This document shows, piece after piece, positions 10,714 to 21,294 of a stretch of DNA of 25,971 nucleotides. The notes beneath the pieces were generated by a model, which made no database searches, was not told the DNA's origin, and worked only from the letters and a program-made list of their open reading frames with translations. The position numbers and the translations under genes are program-made. The stretch's first letter is position 1. Every line of letters begins with the position of its first letter. This DNA comes from Coprinopsis marcescibilis. Its lineage: Eukaryota > Basidiomycota > Agaricomycetes > Agaricales > Psathyrellaceae. The stretch is from the NCBI GenBank assembly GCA_004369085.1, contig ML210450.1, forward strand, positions 1 through 25,971. Reading direction: 5' to 3'.

Positions 10714-11352
10714 GATACAGGTTGATTTGAGAGTTTGCTGAACGATATCTCAACGCAATTTTAACAGCTGAGGGTACAATTATGAATCGATGCGAGCTGT
10801 GAGAAACTAGGAGGATAGTAACTGGCTGTAGTTTTAATGTAGATCGGTCGTCGCACCTATGGATTGAGTCTTAATAGTCATTGAGCCAACCTAATGGTCA
10901 CAGCCACATCTCGACGGTCGCCAGACCGAGAATAAAGCCATGTCAGGTACAGTGTACACCCATTCCACCTGTATTCGATGACTTTGTACTTCGCGTAAGC
11001 TAATACAAGGATGCATGCTCACTCCTGACTGGACATCAACTTTTAATTGAACGGGTTACGGAATTATGGGTTGGTGGTGCAGGCCAAGCACGGGTAAGGT
11101 GAGATGGAACACGTATTGATATATGTTACTGGCCTGCATTAACAAGCGAGCTGACTATGCCTCTACAGTGTGACAGATGGAGACGAGACAAGAAAAATAA
11201 AACAAGGAGGACAAAGTTCCGTGGCGGGACAGTACAACTTTGTAAAAGCCTCCAACTTGAAACGCGGAGATATTTATTGATTCGTAGATTTCCGCTTCGA
11301 TAAACGTTAGTGCTGTAGTAACTGTACATACATGATACTCGACATTGTTTCC
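10714..11352. other. Intergenic stretch between NACHT and tyrosinase genes
   Basis: This contains the upstream region of the NACHT-ankyrin gene and the 3' flank of the tyrosinase gene, both on the minus strand. No gene or repeat is supported. Confidence 0.45.
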
Positions 11353-12686
11353 TCAGTCGTTGTATTGGAAGCAGCTGGGCTCCGACTCGGTGTCCATGAC
11401 ATCCCGAACAGCCACGCGAGGACTCAGGCTAGTGAACGGCATTAGAAAGTCCAGTGTTATGTTCGTAAACGGCGGTCGTTGCGTAGTTGGGCCCGAAAGT
11501 GCATATAACCGATTCTTGGGATCTACGCTCTGCCATTTCCACCAAATTCGATCCAGGTTGCCATGGTGAAGATAGAACAACGGCTCTGTATAACGCGTTC
11601 GTTCGTCAGGTGCGTCCGTAGGAATCGATAAGTGTAATGACTAACCTCCCGGGCTCGAGGCAGGATCCATCAGTTCTCCACCAACAACACCATGTCCTCC
11701 TCCGTGAATCCCTAATCCGGCAATCCCGCGCCCGCCATTTTCGAGGAGTGTACGGAAGCGTTCAAATGTCGTCTCCACCATAATGGTTCGAACATTTGCA
11801 GACGTGACGCTCTGCTTCATGGGCTCATTGATACCACGCACCAAACAGTGAGCTCCAATGTTTCGTCCAGGACCGAGATTGATGGTCACGTTCTTGAACG
11901 GGCCTGTCCCGACGCAACCTTGGTTCCCAAACCCGCCACCAGGCGGGAGCCCCGGGAAACCTGGGAAACCTGGATTACCAGGGGCTGCTGGTGGAGGTGT
12001 GTAGGTGCCTGGAACACCATTTCCACCGAACCCAGTTTCTGGATCGAAGATCGGTGAATCACGCATCCTATTTCAACATTCAAGTCAGAACTTGAAGGAT
12101 ACTTGGAGGATACTCACAGTCCAGGGCCATCCGCATCTCGAGTCCAGTCCCAATAGCTAGACGACGGATTATTCACGGGATTAAACCTTGATCTAATGGA
12201 CATACGTTCCCGGGCCACGATAACCACATTCCTCACGCAACGCTTTATCATACAAGGTAAGGTAGTGACGATGCCATGCCAGAAAATGGCCCTTGAACGA
12301 GATAACTTCAGTGATTTCTCAATCATTCCGATTGAGAACATACCACTTGATGGACCTCGTCGGTAAGATCGATGTGCGAACCTTGGAATTCGTCAAAGCG
12401 GGACTTGACGCCTTCGCGGGGGCTGCTGGAGGGTGTGTTCATGAGGCATTTAACAGCCCTGACATAGTCCTTTCTGTCTTCGACAGAAATATCACGCCTA
12501 AAGGGACATGAATAGTTTGCGAAGAAGATAAGTGGCAGGTATGTACCATTCTTTACGGATCTGGAGGGTGTTACATTTGGCTCGTCCGACTGTAGTTTCG
12601 TCAGGAGAAGGTGCTGCGTTGACGACGATACAGAGGTTCTGAAAGGCGATTACGAAAATCAAAAACGAATACGACAACCTGGCCAT
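11353..12686 (-). CDS. Tyrosinase (short, secreted form)
   Basis: Tyrosinases are type-3 copper enzymes that hydroxylate monophenols and oxidise diphenols, for example for melanin. Six exons (12686-12547, 12497-12344, 12291-12206, 12156-12118, 12067-11646, 11585-11353) sum to 1074 nt, or 357 residues, with all phases closing. Residues 1-24 are a signal peptide. CuA ligands are likely His88, His96 and His105, in SHIDLTDEVHQVGHFLAWHR. The YWDWTRDADGP motif follows. CuB ligands are His261 and His265 (GIHGGGH) and one of His287/His288 (YLHHGNLDRIWW). Between the sites is a Gly/Pro-rich stretch at about 160-188 with GFPGFPGLPPGGG. Length and signal peptide fit the short secreted fungal tyrosinases rather than the long Agaricus type with a C-terminal latency domain. 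Confidence 0.92.
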
Positions 12687-12899
12687 GGGTGACACTGGGG
12701 TGGTGCTGCTGCGCTACGGAAAAGACGAACAAACGATCCTTCATATATCTGCGTCCAGAAAATACTTGGCTTTGGTGTATCTTTCTCCGAGTATTCAGCC
12801 CACCGACCATCGCCCTTCGAATAGAGGCATATTACAGTCACCGTTTCGCGGTTCTTCTGCCCAGCCGGATAAAGGTCGATAAGAATATCCGTGGTACAA

Positions 12900-13164
12900 G
12901 CTCAGTTCAGCCACTCGGTTCCGATGGCAGAGAAGCATAACGCGATAGCAAGGATTGGTTGTCCGTCGTACATATGACCGTCGCGTAGGAGAATAATGAG
13001 AAGATACCGATCCAATTCGTGCGGGTTTTTGTTTTTCCAGAGGGTGACTCGTGGACCTCTGACCCATTGTGTCGGAGAAGTTTGAAGCCAAGTATACACG
13101 TAGAAGGCGCGAAGGTTGCCAGATAACAGTCTTTCATCGCCAAGGGTTTCCGATTATCGCCCAC
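12900..13164 (-). pseudogene. Possible relic of a DUF6533-type membrane protein
   Basis: The minus strand reads AFYVYTWLQTSPTQ, then DRYLLIILLRDGHMY, before a stop at 12902. The pairing of a TW.(K/Q)T segment with LLRDG.(I/M)Y resembles the C-terminal half of agaric seven-helix DUF6533 proteins. No N-terminal half, start or clear introns are visible, so if real it is a fragment. This is a weak, memory-based match. Confidence 0.25.
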
Positions 13165-13598
13165 AATAGAATACTCGCGCCACCGTACGGTACGAGCTTT
13201 GAGGTATCAAGGTCAGAAGTCCAAGAGTTATAGTGCTGAATCCGACAAATGCTTGTGATCTCACCCAAGTACCCAAGTTATCGGACCAGCAAGTGAAGGT
13301 GGCTGTTCTGGGTGCTGTAACCGTCTAAGTCGTTGGAGGGACAAGGTTTGCGCCTTCGACAGGACTTAATCGGCGATTGCCGGAGCTTGGTTAAAAATCA
13401 CTTTAGGGCCGTCTTCACCGACTTGGGCTCGAATTATTTGAGTCAATCATATATCCATTTTCCTCACATCTGGGTTGATAACAAATTTGTAAGTCTAATC
13501 CACACGAACGTTAGCCGACATCAATATACTTTTGTCGTTTTGACAAGTTGATACCCAGAAGTGCAAGGAGAACTATCATGGATTCAATGTTAACCACC
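13165..13598. other. Intergenic stretch downstream of apn1
   Basis: This is the 3' flank of the AP endonuclease gene. I see no supported gene, RNA or repeat. Confidence 0.4.
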
Positions 13599-15521
13599 TT
13601 AGTCGTGACTACATTCAGAGTCCCCATTGTCGTCCTCATCTTCACCCTTCTTTGCTCGTTTTCGTTTCGTACCTTTCACAGCCCCCGTTTTCTTGGATGC
13701 CTTCCCCTTCCCTCCAGCAGATACCCCCTTCACCGCGTTCCTCACGCGTTCAGCCAGCTCTTCCATCGAACGTCCATTGTCAGTCCCAGTTTTCGAATCC
13801 AACTGTTGATCGCTAGGTCCTTCAGATGGCTGGGGTGGGGAGAGCGAGTTCAAAACCTGGATCTCAGTGCCCCATACCTCCCTTGGCTTCTCAAACGATG
13901 GGGTCTCGAGAATAAGAGGTACGTCGTGCACGCGAGGATCGGAGAGGATGTGAGAAAATGCCTCGAGCTTCAAAGTTCCCCTGAACGTAAATGATGTTAG
14001 AATTCAAGTACTTACACGAATAGGGACAGGACCCATAAACGTACATCCCGAGATTTTCGTGCCGGTCACGTTTTGAGTTGAATTCGGTTTTGCTGTCGTT
14101 GAGGTGCATGCCTTTGAGGTAAGATAAGCCAACGATAGAGTCGAAATTGATAACTTCAGGAAATCAAGGTTAGGTTAGTTGTGCAGCGAAAGATGTTAAC
14201 GTACGCGTCGAGCTTTAGGTGAACAAATGTCAGTGAACTGTGCACGGCTGGCGAATATGAGCAACGCACTTCCACCCTTTCTTCGTCCGAATATCATACC
14301 CGGCTGAAAACGCGTGACCTGCAATTAATAGTTGCTGTTCAGATAAGCAGACACTTTTTAAAAGGCAGTCTACGCCGCTCACATGTGTCCATACAGACAC
14401 CAACTCGTGTCTTATCCTTTACATGTTCGATGATTTCAGCCAGTTGTTCGAACGTCGAGCCAATGATGTTGCCGGCACCAGCCTTTTATCGACCCGTTGG
14501 TAAATGGGCCATCTGTCTGTGAGCCAGGGAGGACGTACCATATTTTCTAAGACGATGGTAACGGTGCTGGTTTCTTCGTGTGCATTATTAATGCATTCGG
14601 CGATGAGGGCCATTGATTCCGAAGGCGTCGCTTGCCCGACAGTAGAGCCAGGACTAGACAGAGTGAACGCTCAGAGAGGATGGCGAGGTAGCACCGATTA
14701 TGACAACATACTGGAAGTTATACAGAGTCAGCCCAAGTTGTTCGCATCGTTTCAAGTCATCCAGAAAACATTCGTAGGATTTCATTCGCTTTTCACTAAC
14801 GTAACCGTGTAAGCCACAATATCGCATAAAGAAAGGGAAGACTTACGCACATGTCTGGGTTGCCCAGGTTGATAAGGTAGCTCCCATGGGGAAGAACATG
14901 GCGGCTTTCGTAGTTGAACCGCTTCATGCGCTGCTTGAAGAGGTTGACGGACCGCTCTGTCAGGTTTGGAGACGTCCACTTGCGCTGTGACTTGAGGAAT
15001 AAAGCAAATGCGTTTGCACTACATGTCAATGATTCGGTTAAAGACGATATTGTGGTATAAGAGAATATGAACGGACCCAATGGCAGCAGCGTTGATAACA
15101 GCATTCTCGACCCCTCCTGCCGCCGAAACATGTGCGCCAGCCTTCCAGGCACTCAAAACGCGGGGCAAAAACTCTGAATCATCAATCAAGTCCTCGTCAC
15201 CGGCATCCTTCGAGGGTTTTACACGCCCCTTTCCTTTACGTGTCGAAGCCTTCTTCGTTGTTGTAGAGGGGATCTGCTGAAGTTGTGATTCTTGTAATAG
15301 TTCCTGGGTGTCGGTGTACTCTGGTTACCAGAGGATTAAGAGCAGTAACAATAGCGACTGTAAGGCTTTAACTGACCCTCGTTCTCTGGTATCGACAGCT
15401 GAGTAGCCTCAGCCTGCAACCTTGTCCTCTTTCTTGGCCGAGCATTCAATTCATCCACACCTCCTTCGTTCACCGCTCCTTGTGCTGCAGAGCTCGATCT
15501 TGTTCTTCGCGTGGCCGGCAT
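13599..15521 (-). CDS. apn1: AP endonuclease, endonuclease IV family (Apn1)
   Basis: Apn1/Nfo enzymes cut DNA 5' of abasic sites and trim blocked 3' ends in base excision repair, using three metal ions. Ten exons (15521-15377, 15320-15077, 15018-14851, 14795-14712, 14653-14539, 14482-14383, 14318-14270, 14212-14205, 14153-14045, 13980-13599) sum to 1404 nt, or 467 residues, with every phase closing. The core starts at GAHVSAAGG (about 110). All nine metal ligands are visible: His174 (LPHGSYLIN), His214 (NFHPGS), Glu250 (VLEN), Asp284 and His287 (MDTCHAF), His321 (MHLNDSK), Asp334 and His336 (RDRHENLG), and Glu366 (ILETP). The first 100 residues are basic and low-complexity, and the tail after about 385 is Lys-rich ([14 protein letters not shown]), which suggests nuclear targeting at one or both ends. 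It starts 348 bases from a divergent gene. Confidence 0.95.
14205..14212 (-). other. 8-nt microexon in apn1
   Basis: Eight bases, CTCGACGC, lie between acceptor CACCTAAAG and donor GTACGT. They join upstream TGGAA and downstream TTATCAATTTC into W-N-S-T-L-I-N-F-D, matching the W-N-(x)-T segment between the MDTCHAF and MHLNDSK motifs of the family. Skipping it puts the C-terminal ligands out of frame. Confidence 0.8.
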
Positions 15522-15869
15522 GGGCGGGAATTTGGCTCGATTTTTGCGGAGAATCACCTGGAATAGACGAATATGTTGATGCGAGAATGTCACAGAGAGC
15601 ATTAAGATGATGCCGCTTGTGCTGTTGGCGGTCCCATTACACTGCTGATGTAACGCCGGCATCTGCCGTGATGGTATTGCCACGGACCGGCACCTCATCG
15701 GCACTAATAGGCGCCCCTGTTTTCTGCTGTTTTCCGGCAACATTCGCAGGGGTTGTGGCAAGGGGCTCACTAGCTACCACGTTCAGGACAGCTTCACTCA
15801 TCCACGACACACCCAGCTTCACATTCACACAACCTGCACTCTGACTACATCGTCGAAGAAGAAACCAAA
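15522..15869. promoter_or_regulatory. Divergent intergenic region of apn1 and the F-box-like gene
   Basis: The 348 bases lie between two start codons facing away from each other, so this should hold both promoters. I see no clear TATA box. The arrangement allows co-regulation but does not show it. Confidence 0.4.
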
Positions 15870-17506
15870 ATGGATCGCTTCAAACAACCTGAGAGTGCCC
15901 AATGCTTGAAGTAAGTTGGTAACCAGACTCTGTGGCCACTCTGAGTGCGTGCTAACATTCTGCAGTGCAGTTGTATTTGCTTGCCTGGCTGCAACATGCT
16001 TGGCCACAAGCACTCTGCGAGCTAAAGTAGCAACAGAACTACTTCACCCACCCTCCAGAATCTCCACAAACTCGTACTATTTACCTGCGGAACAAGTCCT
16101 CGCGGATGCCAGAGTCAGCCTACTACGCCTTATACGGAGCTTGAGCTGGCTCAAGTCTTCTCCTTCTCATCCGACACTCTCCAACCCTATGGACGAATTG
16201 GTGCACCTACAAGAGTGCCTTGAAGATGTGGTTAATCTTTCGTCCGACAGGCAACACCTCATTGACACATGGCCATCGAGTGTCAGGGAGCGTACAGACG
16301 TCTCAGGTGTAAGCCGCAGAGGGAGAGATGTGATGATACAGTCTTCCTCGCTCTGGACAACTATTACTGTTGACGGTGTGCTGTTCGACTACAGCGCCAG
16401 CCTAGAATCGGGCGCACTTCGCAGACTCAACGCTCATGTTATGCGCTCAAACGGGTCGAAGCTTCAGGTCAAGATAACTGGGACTGCCACCCTCCCTCCA
16501 CGACTCGATTCCAGCTACGTCAACGCTTGGGTTATCCAGGCGTTGCATGGCCACTGTGTCAAGCTGCAAGCAACTCCGAGACATTTGTCCCTTTTACATG
16601 CAGGAAGCGACCTTGGAATCCTCCCGCGACTGAAAGAACTCATCGTCAAAGCCGAAATCGATCCAACGTCGACTATAACAAGCCCGTTAGATCGAATCCA
16701 CCAGCTCATGCCTTGTGTTACCCGCCTTGCCCTCGTGGGATCAGACCATGTAGTCGTATCCATCCCACCTACAAGTCCACTCATGGCGCAGATCACCCAT
16801 TTGGAAATTGGCTTTCACTGATCGACGCAAGTCACCCTGCTTGGAGCCTCCTAGCATTCTCCCGATGCTCCAATCACTCAAGGTCGACACGTTCCTCGTC
16901 AACTGCACCAGACGAATAGGCGCTCACCTTGGCGAACGTACCCGCTTTTGCTCTACCCTCCAATTTCTCATACAGAACCAAGCAAAAACGCTTCACCACC
17001 TCACTCTCACCAACATCAGCGCAGTCTATGAATTAGTCGACATACTCACGCCGTGTCCCGGGTTAAGATCTCTCGAGGTCACTCTTATGCCTGCGGCAGA
17101 ATTGGACGACTGGATCGACATCACCCCGTACTTGGTCGCTCTCAGCGCAACAGAGCTCGATCTATACCCCTGCCTCGTCCCCAATCTCAGAAGTCTCACA
17201 ATTGGAATCAGCCCAAGCGCGGTATACTGCGAATCCAGCCTCTGTATCCGAAGCATGGAACCACTTGTCGAGCTTCGCCAGTCAAGGCTGATCGACGCCT
17301 CCAGAGACGCGCCTACGCTGACCACCTTCGAAGGCCCCAGCGCTTCCTTGACTCGAGTCCTCATACTAGGTGCTACAGGGCCGGAGAGACAGGAGTTGGA
17401 CACCGTTGAAAGGCTTATGAAGCTCGCAAAGAGTAGAAATATCCCAGATTTTAGACTGTGGTTCGAGGAAGTTCAGCCATGTCTACCATTTGGTGTGAAG
17501 TTGTAA
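15870..17506 (+). pseudogene. F-box/LRR-like gene with an apparent one-base frameshift
   Basis: Exon 1 (15870-15910) begins ATG GAT CGC. A 55-nt intron (GTAAGT to CTGCAG) leads to an exon open to a stop at 16819-16821. The next frame then stays open from about 16814 to 17506. Reading one base out near 16813 joins ITHLEIGF to TDRRKSP and gives about 526 residues. The segment VSGVSRRGRDVMIQSSSLWTTI resembles the part after the F-box in agaric F-box proteins (V..RWRD.A..TPSLW..I). Several leucine-rich motifs follow, such as LPRLKELIVKAEI, LPMLQSLKV, CPGLRSLEVTLM and VPNLRSLTIGI. F-box proteins recruit substrates to SCF ubiquitin ligases. A standard LPPEIL-type F-box is not clear. A cryptic intron or sequencing error could also explain the break. 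Confidence 0.5.
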
Positions 17507-17713
17507 GTATAACCTATGTACAGGAAGTCCCTCTGATAGTTTTAAAAATGTAAAATATATATGAAGGAAGTTTTCTTGTGTAGAATGTATCCGACTTTAA
17601 ATGATACGTAGATTAGTGCAAGGATCCGGAAAACAAGGGGGTGGCCTCTGAATCGGAGCCGCTGGACGCGCACGGACCCTCGTGAGAAGCGATTGATGTC
17701 GCAAGTGATTCCT
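17507..17713. other. Short gap between the F-box-like gene and the transposon nest
   Basis: No gene is seen. An A+T run (taaaatatatatg) near 17551 is probably in the 3' region of the upstream gene. Confidence 0.4.
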
Positions 17714-18210
17714 TGACACGGCGGGCAAAGTAATGTCAAGTCGCGCGTCAGCATGAATTGTCAACTGATCTGTCATGTGATCTGTCAATGCCGGATTTGC
17801 GAACTGGACCAGGCCGAACCAATTCATGTCACAGTCCTCCTTTGCGTCTACCAGTACGATTCTCCAGTTTCTTCGTCGTGTCTGGAGCTTAAAAAATGAG
17901 AACATCAGGTCGCTTCACTTTGAGAGTGATTAGGTTAGGAGCTTGAAGCCATGCCTAGCTCCTCAATTGCTCCGTTGGTCCCGCCCTGTTGTTCCGGCTG
18001 CCCGGTGCTGTTGCTCACGGTTCGGCTCGATGGGAAAAATGGCAGGCTTGAGATATTTTTGCCCACGCGGCAGATCTGGTAAAATGGGACCCAAAAGAGA
18101 GTGGCAAAATGGCTGAATACCCGCAAAAGCAGGTGGGAGGCCAGGTTTGGCACAGAGGGCGCGCTCGCGCCGCGGTCTGGCGCGGCAGTTGACAAACTCA
18201 GTGGCAAATA

Positions 18211-18237
18211 CAGGGGTAGTACGTTCCTTTAAACACC
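18211..18237 (+). repeat. Left terminal inverted repeat of the pogo element
   Basis: The 27 bases starting CAGGGGTAGTACG are the exact reverse complement of 21314-21340. The preceding TA is the target duplication. Confidence 0.95.
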
Positions 18238-18420
18238 CGATCAGAGGTTACTCATTCCTGAAGCGTAAGTTGAGGTTCTCGCAGTAAATTTGATATCAGT
18301 ATGTAGCTACGCGTTACAGCTATTCAGAAAGTAAAAATTTGAACAGAAAATGTAAGGAGCTCTTTTACTACATTCGGATTCCTGAAAAAATCACAAAACT
18401 CGCTCAAAACATGTCCTTTG

Positions 18421-18486
18421 AACACTGTGACACAGTGTGACATCAGTGTGACAGTCCCGTGACATCAGTGTCACCCGCGTCACGGA
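18421..18486. repeat. Cluster of GTGTGACA motifs, left side of the pogo element
   Basis: Six copies of TGTGACA-like sequence or its reverse complement lie in 66 bases: CTGTGACAC, AGTGTGACATC, AGTGTGACAG, CGTGACATC, AGTGTCACC and GCGTCACGG. They sit just after the transposase stop codon. The same GTGTGACATC occurs on the other side of the gene at 20971-20980, so these may be binding sites of the transposase. Confidence 0.6.
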
Positions 18487-18501
18487 TCGCAAAAAATGTT
18501 A

Positions 18502-20771
18502 TCAATCTTCATCGCTCTCACTATCGATGATGCCCTCAATGGCTATGTGCTCGCATTCATTGTCCTCCACCTGCGTTGAAGCTGCCTTTGGCTTCGGGAT
18601 CTTTGGCAGGTCGCAAAACTCTGGTGCCTTACGCTTGGGCTTGGGATTTTTGGCATCCCAATCCTTCAACTTGTGACCTGCCGCCTTCGCATTGGATCTT
18701 GCCTCTGTCCACTTGTTAACTGCGTCGACCCAACTCTGCTTGTGCTTTTCGTTCTTGACATCCCTCTCATCCATCTTGGCCTTCCAATCCTCAAGCCGAG
18801 CAGCATGGTCAGCCCGGGCTTGCCTTCTCTCGTCTTTTTCTCGCGTCGCCTGCTCCTGTGCTTGTTCAATGGCAGCTGTCTCCTCCATCAACTCAGGCAT
18901 TGTCAAAACACGGCCTAACCCATCCCGTGTTACCTTCAGGTTCGTTTTTTTGCCTTGCTTGACTTCCTTTGCTTGTAACTGTTTCCTAACCCTTCCGGTG
19001 TATAGTCCCTGCATCACGAGAACCGCCTGCTGCTGCATTGCCGTCCCTTTCCAGAAATTGGCCTTGGCTTCTTTCTCCATCAACAACTCGTCAACCTCCT
19101 CTCTCGTAAACTGCCTTTTCTGTGCTGGCTTCGATCCACTGGGTTTCATTGGTGAGAACTCGATGGTTGGAATGACTGGTGGTGGAAGAGACGACTTGAT
19201 GGGTGATTGGGAGAACAGGTACCCAGCTGATGTATCCTTCAGCTGCGCCAGTGCCAGTCGCATGGGAAGCGATGTGTTGGTGGATGTCGGAGGTGAGTTT
19301 TCATCATCGGGTGTTGATATTGCTGTTAATCTGAGTTTGTTTCATTCCAGTTCGTCCATCAGGAGGTCTGTCACGATCTTCACAGGTGACGGAGGTTCAA
19401 TAGGGGTGAAGACTTTGTGGGAGGTTTCTTTGCTGGGAGCAAGCATGTCGGGGGTGATGACGGTGCGGTCTACGGGTAGAATTCCAGTCTTGCGAAATGC
19501 TGTCTTTATCAGATCTGGCTTCAATATGTTTATGTGTGTCTGTCCATAGACTCGAAGAAAAGTTTGCTTCGAAATATGGATGCCTTCGTCTTGGTACTGA
19601 ATATCGCGCTGCTTTCCATATTCCAGCTTCATTGGACTGAACACAACAACATCGAGGCCCTGATAAACATGTGTTGCATGTGGTGGATAGCATGGGACAA
19701 TAATGTCATGGTGGCGGCAAAAGTCCAAAAAAGCGAACGTCAAGTGAGAGTTGTGCCCATCAAGATAGAGGACCCGAGTGCGACCATTTGCTAGCTCTCG
19801 GGTTTGGCTCTCAAAATTCTTGGCGTATTCCAGTCCCAATGCTTTGTCCGTCCACCCTTTTGGTGAATAAGCAAGACTGGGCCCAGGAAAACCATTAGGA
19901 CATTATAAATTACAACACATAGTTACACTCACAATGCTTTGGCAGGGTCTTCTTGTGCCCAGCTCGACTGGAACCCCTTCCCGGAATATAGCACCATGGG
20001 CCGGAGTGCAGTTCCATTCCCACCAATAGTGACAAGAACTGTGATATTTTCGCGGGTACCCTGTTGTTGCTGATATTGAATCTTCTTCCCAGCTGCGCCA
20101 ATTGTATACTCAAGCCCCTCGTTTCCATTTGGCTGAAATCCTGTTTCATCCATAGCCCAAGTGCAATCGGGGGCAATGGGGTTCCCATTGTCGCCTCGAA
20201 GCTGGACATCTTCAACAATATCAAACCATGCACTATTGATGTGCTCGTTAACTGCCTGTGAGCGTTGACTGTCCAGTGCCTTTGATCGATACAGGTGAAG
20301 CCGATCAGAATGTCGTTCAACAAAGCGTTGGGCCCAACGTTTCCCAACCCCTGCTGGTGGGAACCTTTTCCCTAAACGGGCAGAGCAGATAGCGTTGACC
20401 TGCTCCTGCAGCTGGGAATAGGACAGTGGAATTCCCCATTTACCAAATTGGATAAGGGCCTTTATGACTTCTTCATCCTCGTCAGGTGTGAGCCAAGCCT
20501 TCGACAGATTAAACTCTTGAATGCTGGTCCCGCCGCGATAGAGATTGAGCAGTGTGACATGGTTGAGTGTGACTTCCATATTTGGGTTCTTGGTCGATGC
20601 TTGATATTCCTTTACAACGAGATTGCAGATGGAACATAACCCTTTCTTAGTTTCAGAAGGGGGTTTATTTTCCTCTTCTTGATAAAGAGAAACTGCGCGA
20701 GCATAAAGCCGGGCTTTGATCTCACTAGTGATCTGAGCAGACTTGGTCTTGGAAACCGGTTTTCGAGGCAT
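18502..20771 (-). pseudogene. Pogo-like transposase (CENP-B HTH + DDE_1) with one in-frame stop
   Basis: The transposase excises and integrates the element. Exon 1 is 20771-19933. A 56-nt intron (GTGAGT to GGCCCAG) leads to exon 2, 19876-18502, which together encode 737 codons. The frame is open except for TGA at 19344-19342, codon 458. A CENP-B/Tc5-type helix-turn-helix region spans about 95-170 (LTPDEDEEVIKALIQFGKWG, then KRWAQRFVERH). The catalytic triad is Asp208 (WAMDETGF), Asp319 (LYLDGHNSH) and Asp355 (YQGLDVVVF), with 35 residues between the last two. The part after the stop is open and carries a charged, helical, probably coiled-coil region and a basic segment (NPKPKRKAPE) before an acidic end. 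The truncated product keeps the complete catalytic domain, so it may still act, or TGA may be a C-to-T change from CGA. Confidence 0.9.
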
Positions 20772-20935
20772 TTAACAGGCAAAAGAGAGAGAGAGGGATT
20801 TAGCGAAGCTGCGAGTGATGAGACAGGAATATAGGAAGAGTAGGTGCGCACATTCTGAGCCCAATTCCCCAATATCCCTGCTGCCACGGCCGGAACATTG
20901 GGCAATGGGGCGGGAAATGGCTTGTGCGTCATTGG

Positions 20936-20985
20936 TGGCTGTGACAGCAGCTGTGTCACACCCGCCAAAAGTGTGACATCTTCCT
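20936..20985. repeat. GTGTGACA motifs upstream of the transposase
   Basis: GGCTGTGACAGC, CTGTGTCACACC and AGTGTGACATC lie within 50 bases, about 170-210 bases before the transposase ATG. They match the cluster at 18421-18486. Confidence 0.55.
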
Positions 20986-21294
20986 CCCTCCAATTTTTCT
21001 GTATCCCACATATTAGTGAAACCATTCAATTTCTCATTGTTTTTTCAACGGATTACCTGTACAAATGCATGGATCTATGTAATGCGAAAAAAAGGAGAGG
21101 ATTACTCTGGTGGAGCGACCTGTAGGAGGGTGCGGCAAAATGTCAAAAGCACTAAAACGGCCGTGATTTTGTGATTTCCCATCGCCAAAGCATATCTGTG
21201 TTAAATTGTCCATTGCGCACAGTAGTCTACATGTTTACTCATATGATACATTAGAAATTCAATTCTGAACACCTTTTGTTGTGGTTTAAAGACT

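Noticed and set aside
4196..13000. A biosynthetic gene cluster around the peroxygenase, DUF1996 and tyrosinase genes
   Set aside because: There is no backbone synthase, P450, transporter or cluster regulator, and orientation and spacing look ordinary.
13548..13994. Plus-strand open frame of 148 codons
   Set aside because: It is antisense to the last exon of apn1, whose minus-strand reading has clear family motifs.
17597..17905. Minus-strand frame of 102 codons, with a similar peptide (DARLDITLPAV) again near 22115
   Set aside because: The repeated peptide comes from the two inverted ends of the outer MITE, not from related proteins.
18692..19549. Plus-strand open frame of 285 codons inside the pogo element
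   Set aside because: Antisense shadow of the transposase C-terminal region; it has no recognisable domain and crosses the minus-strand DDE exon.
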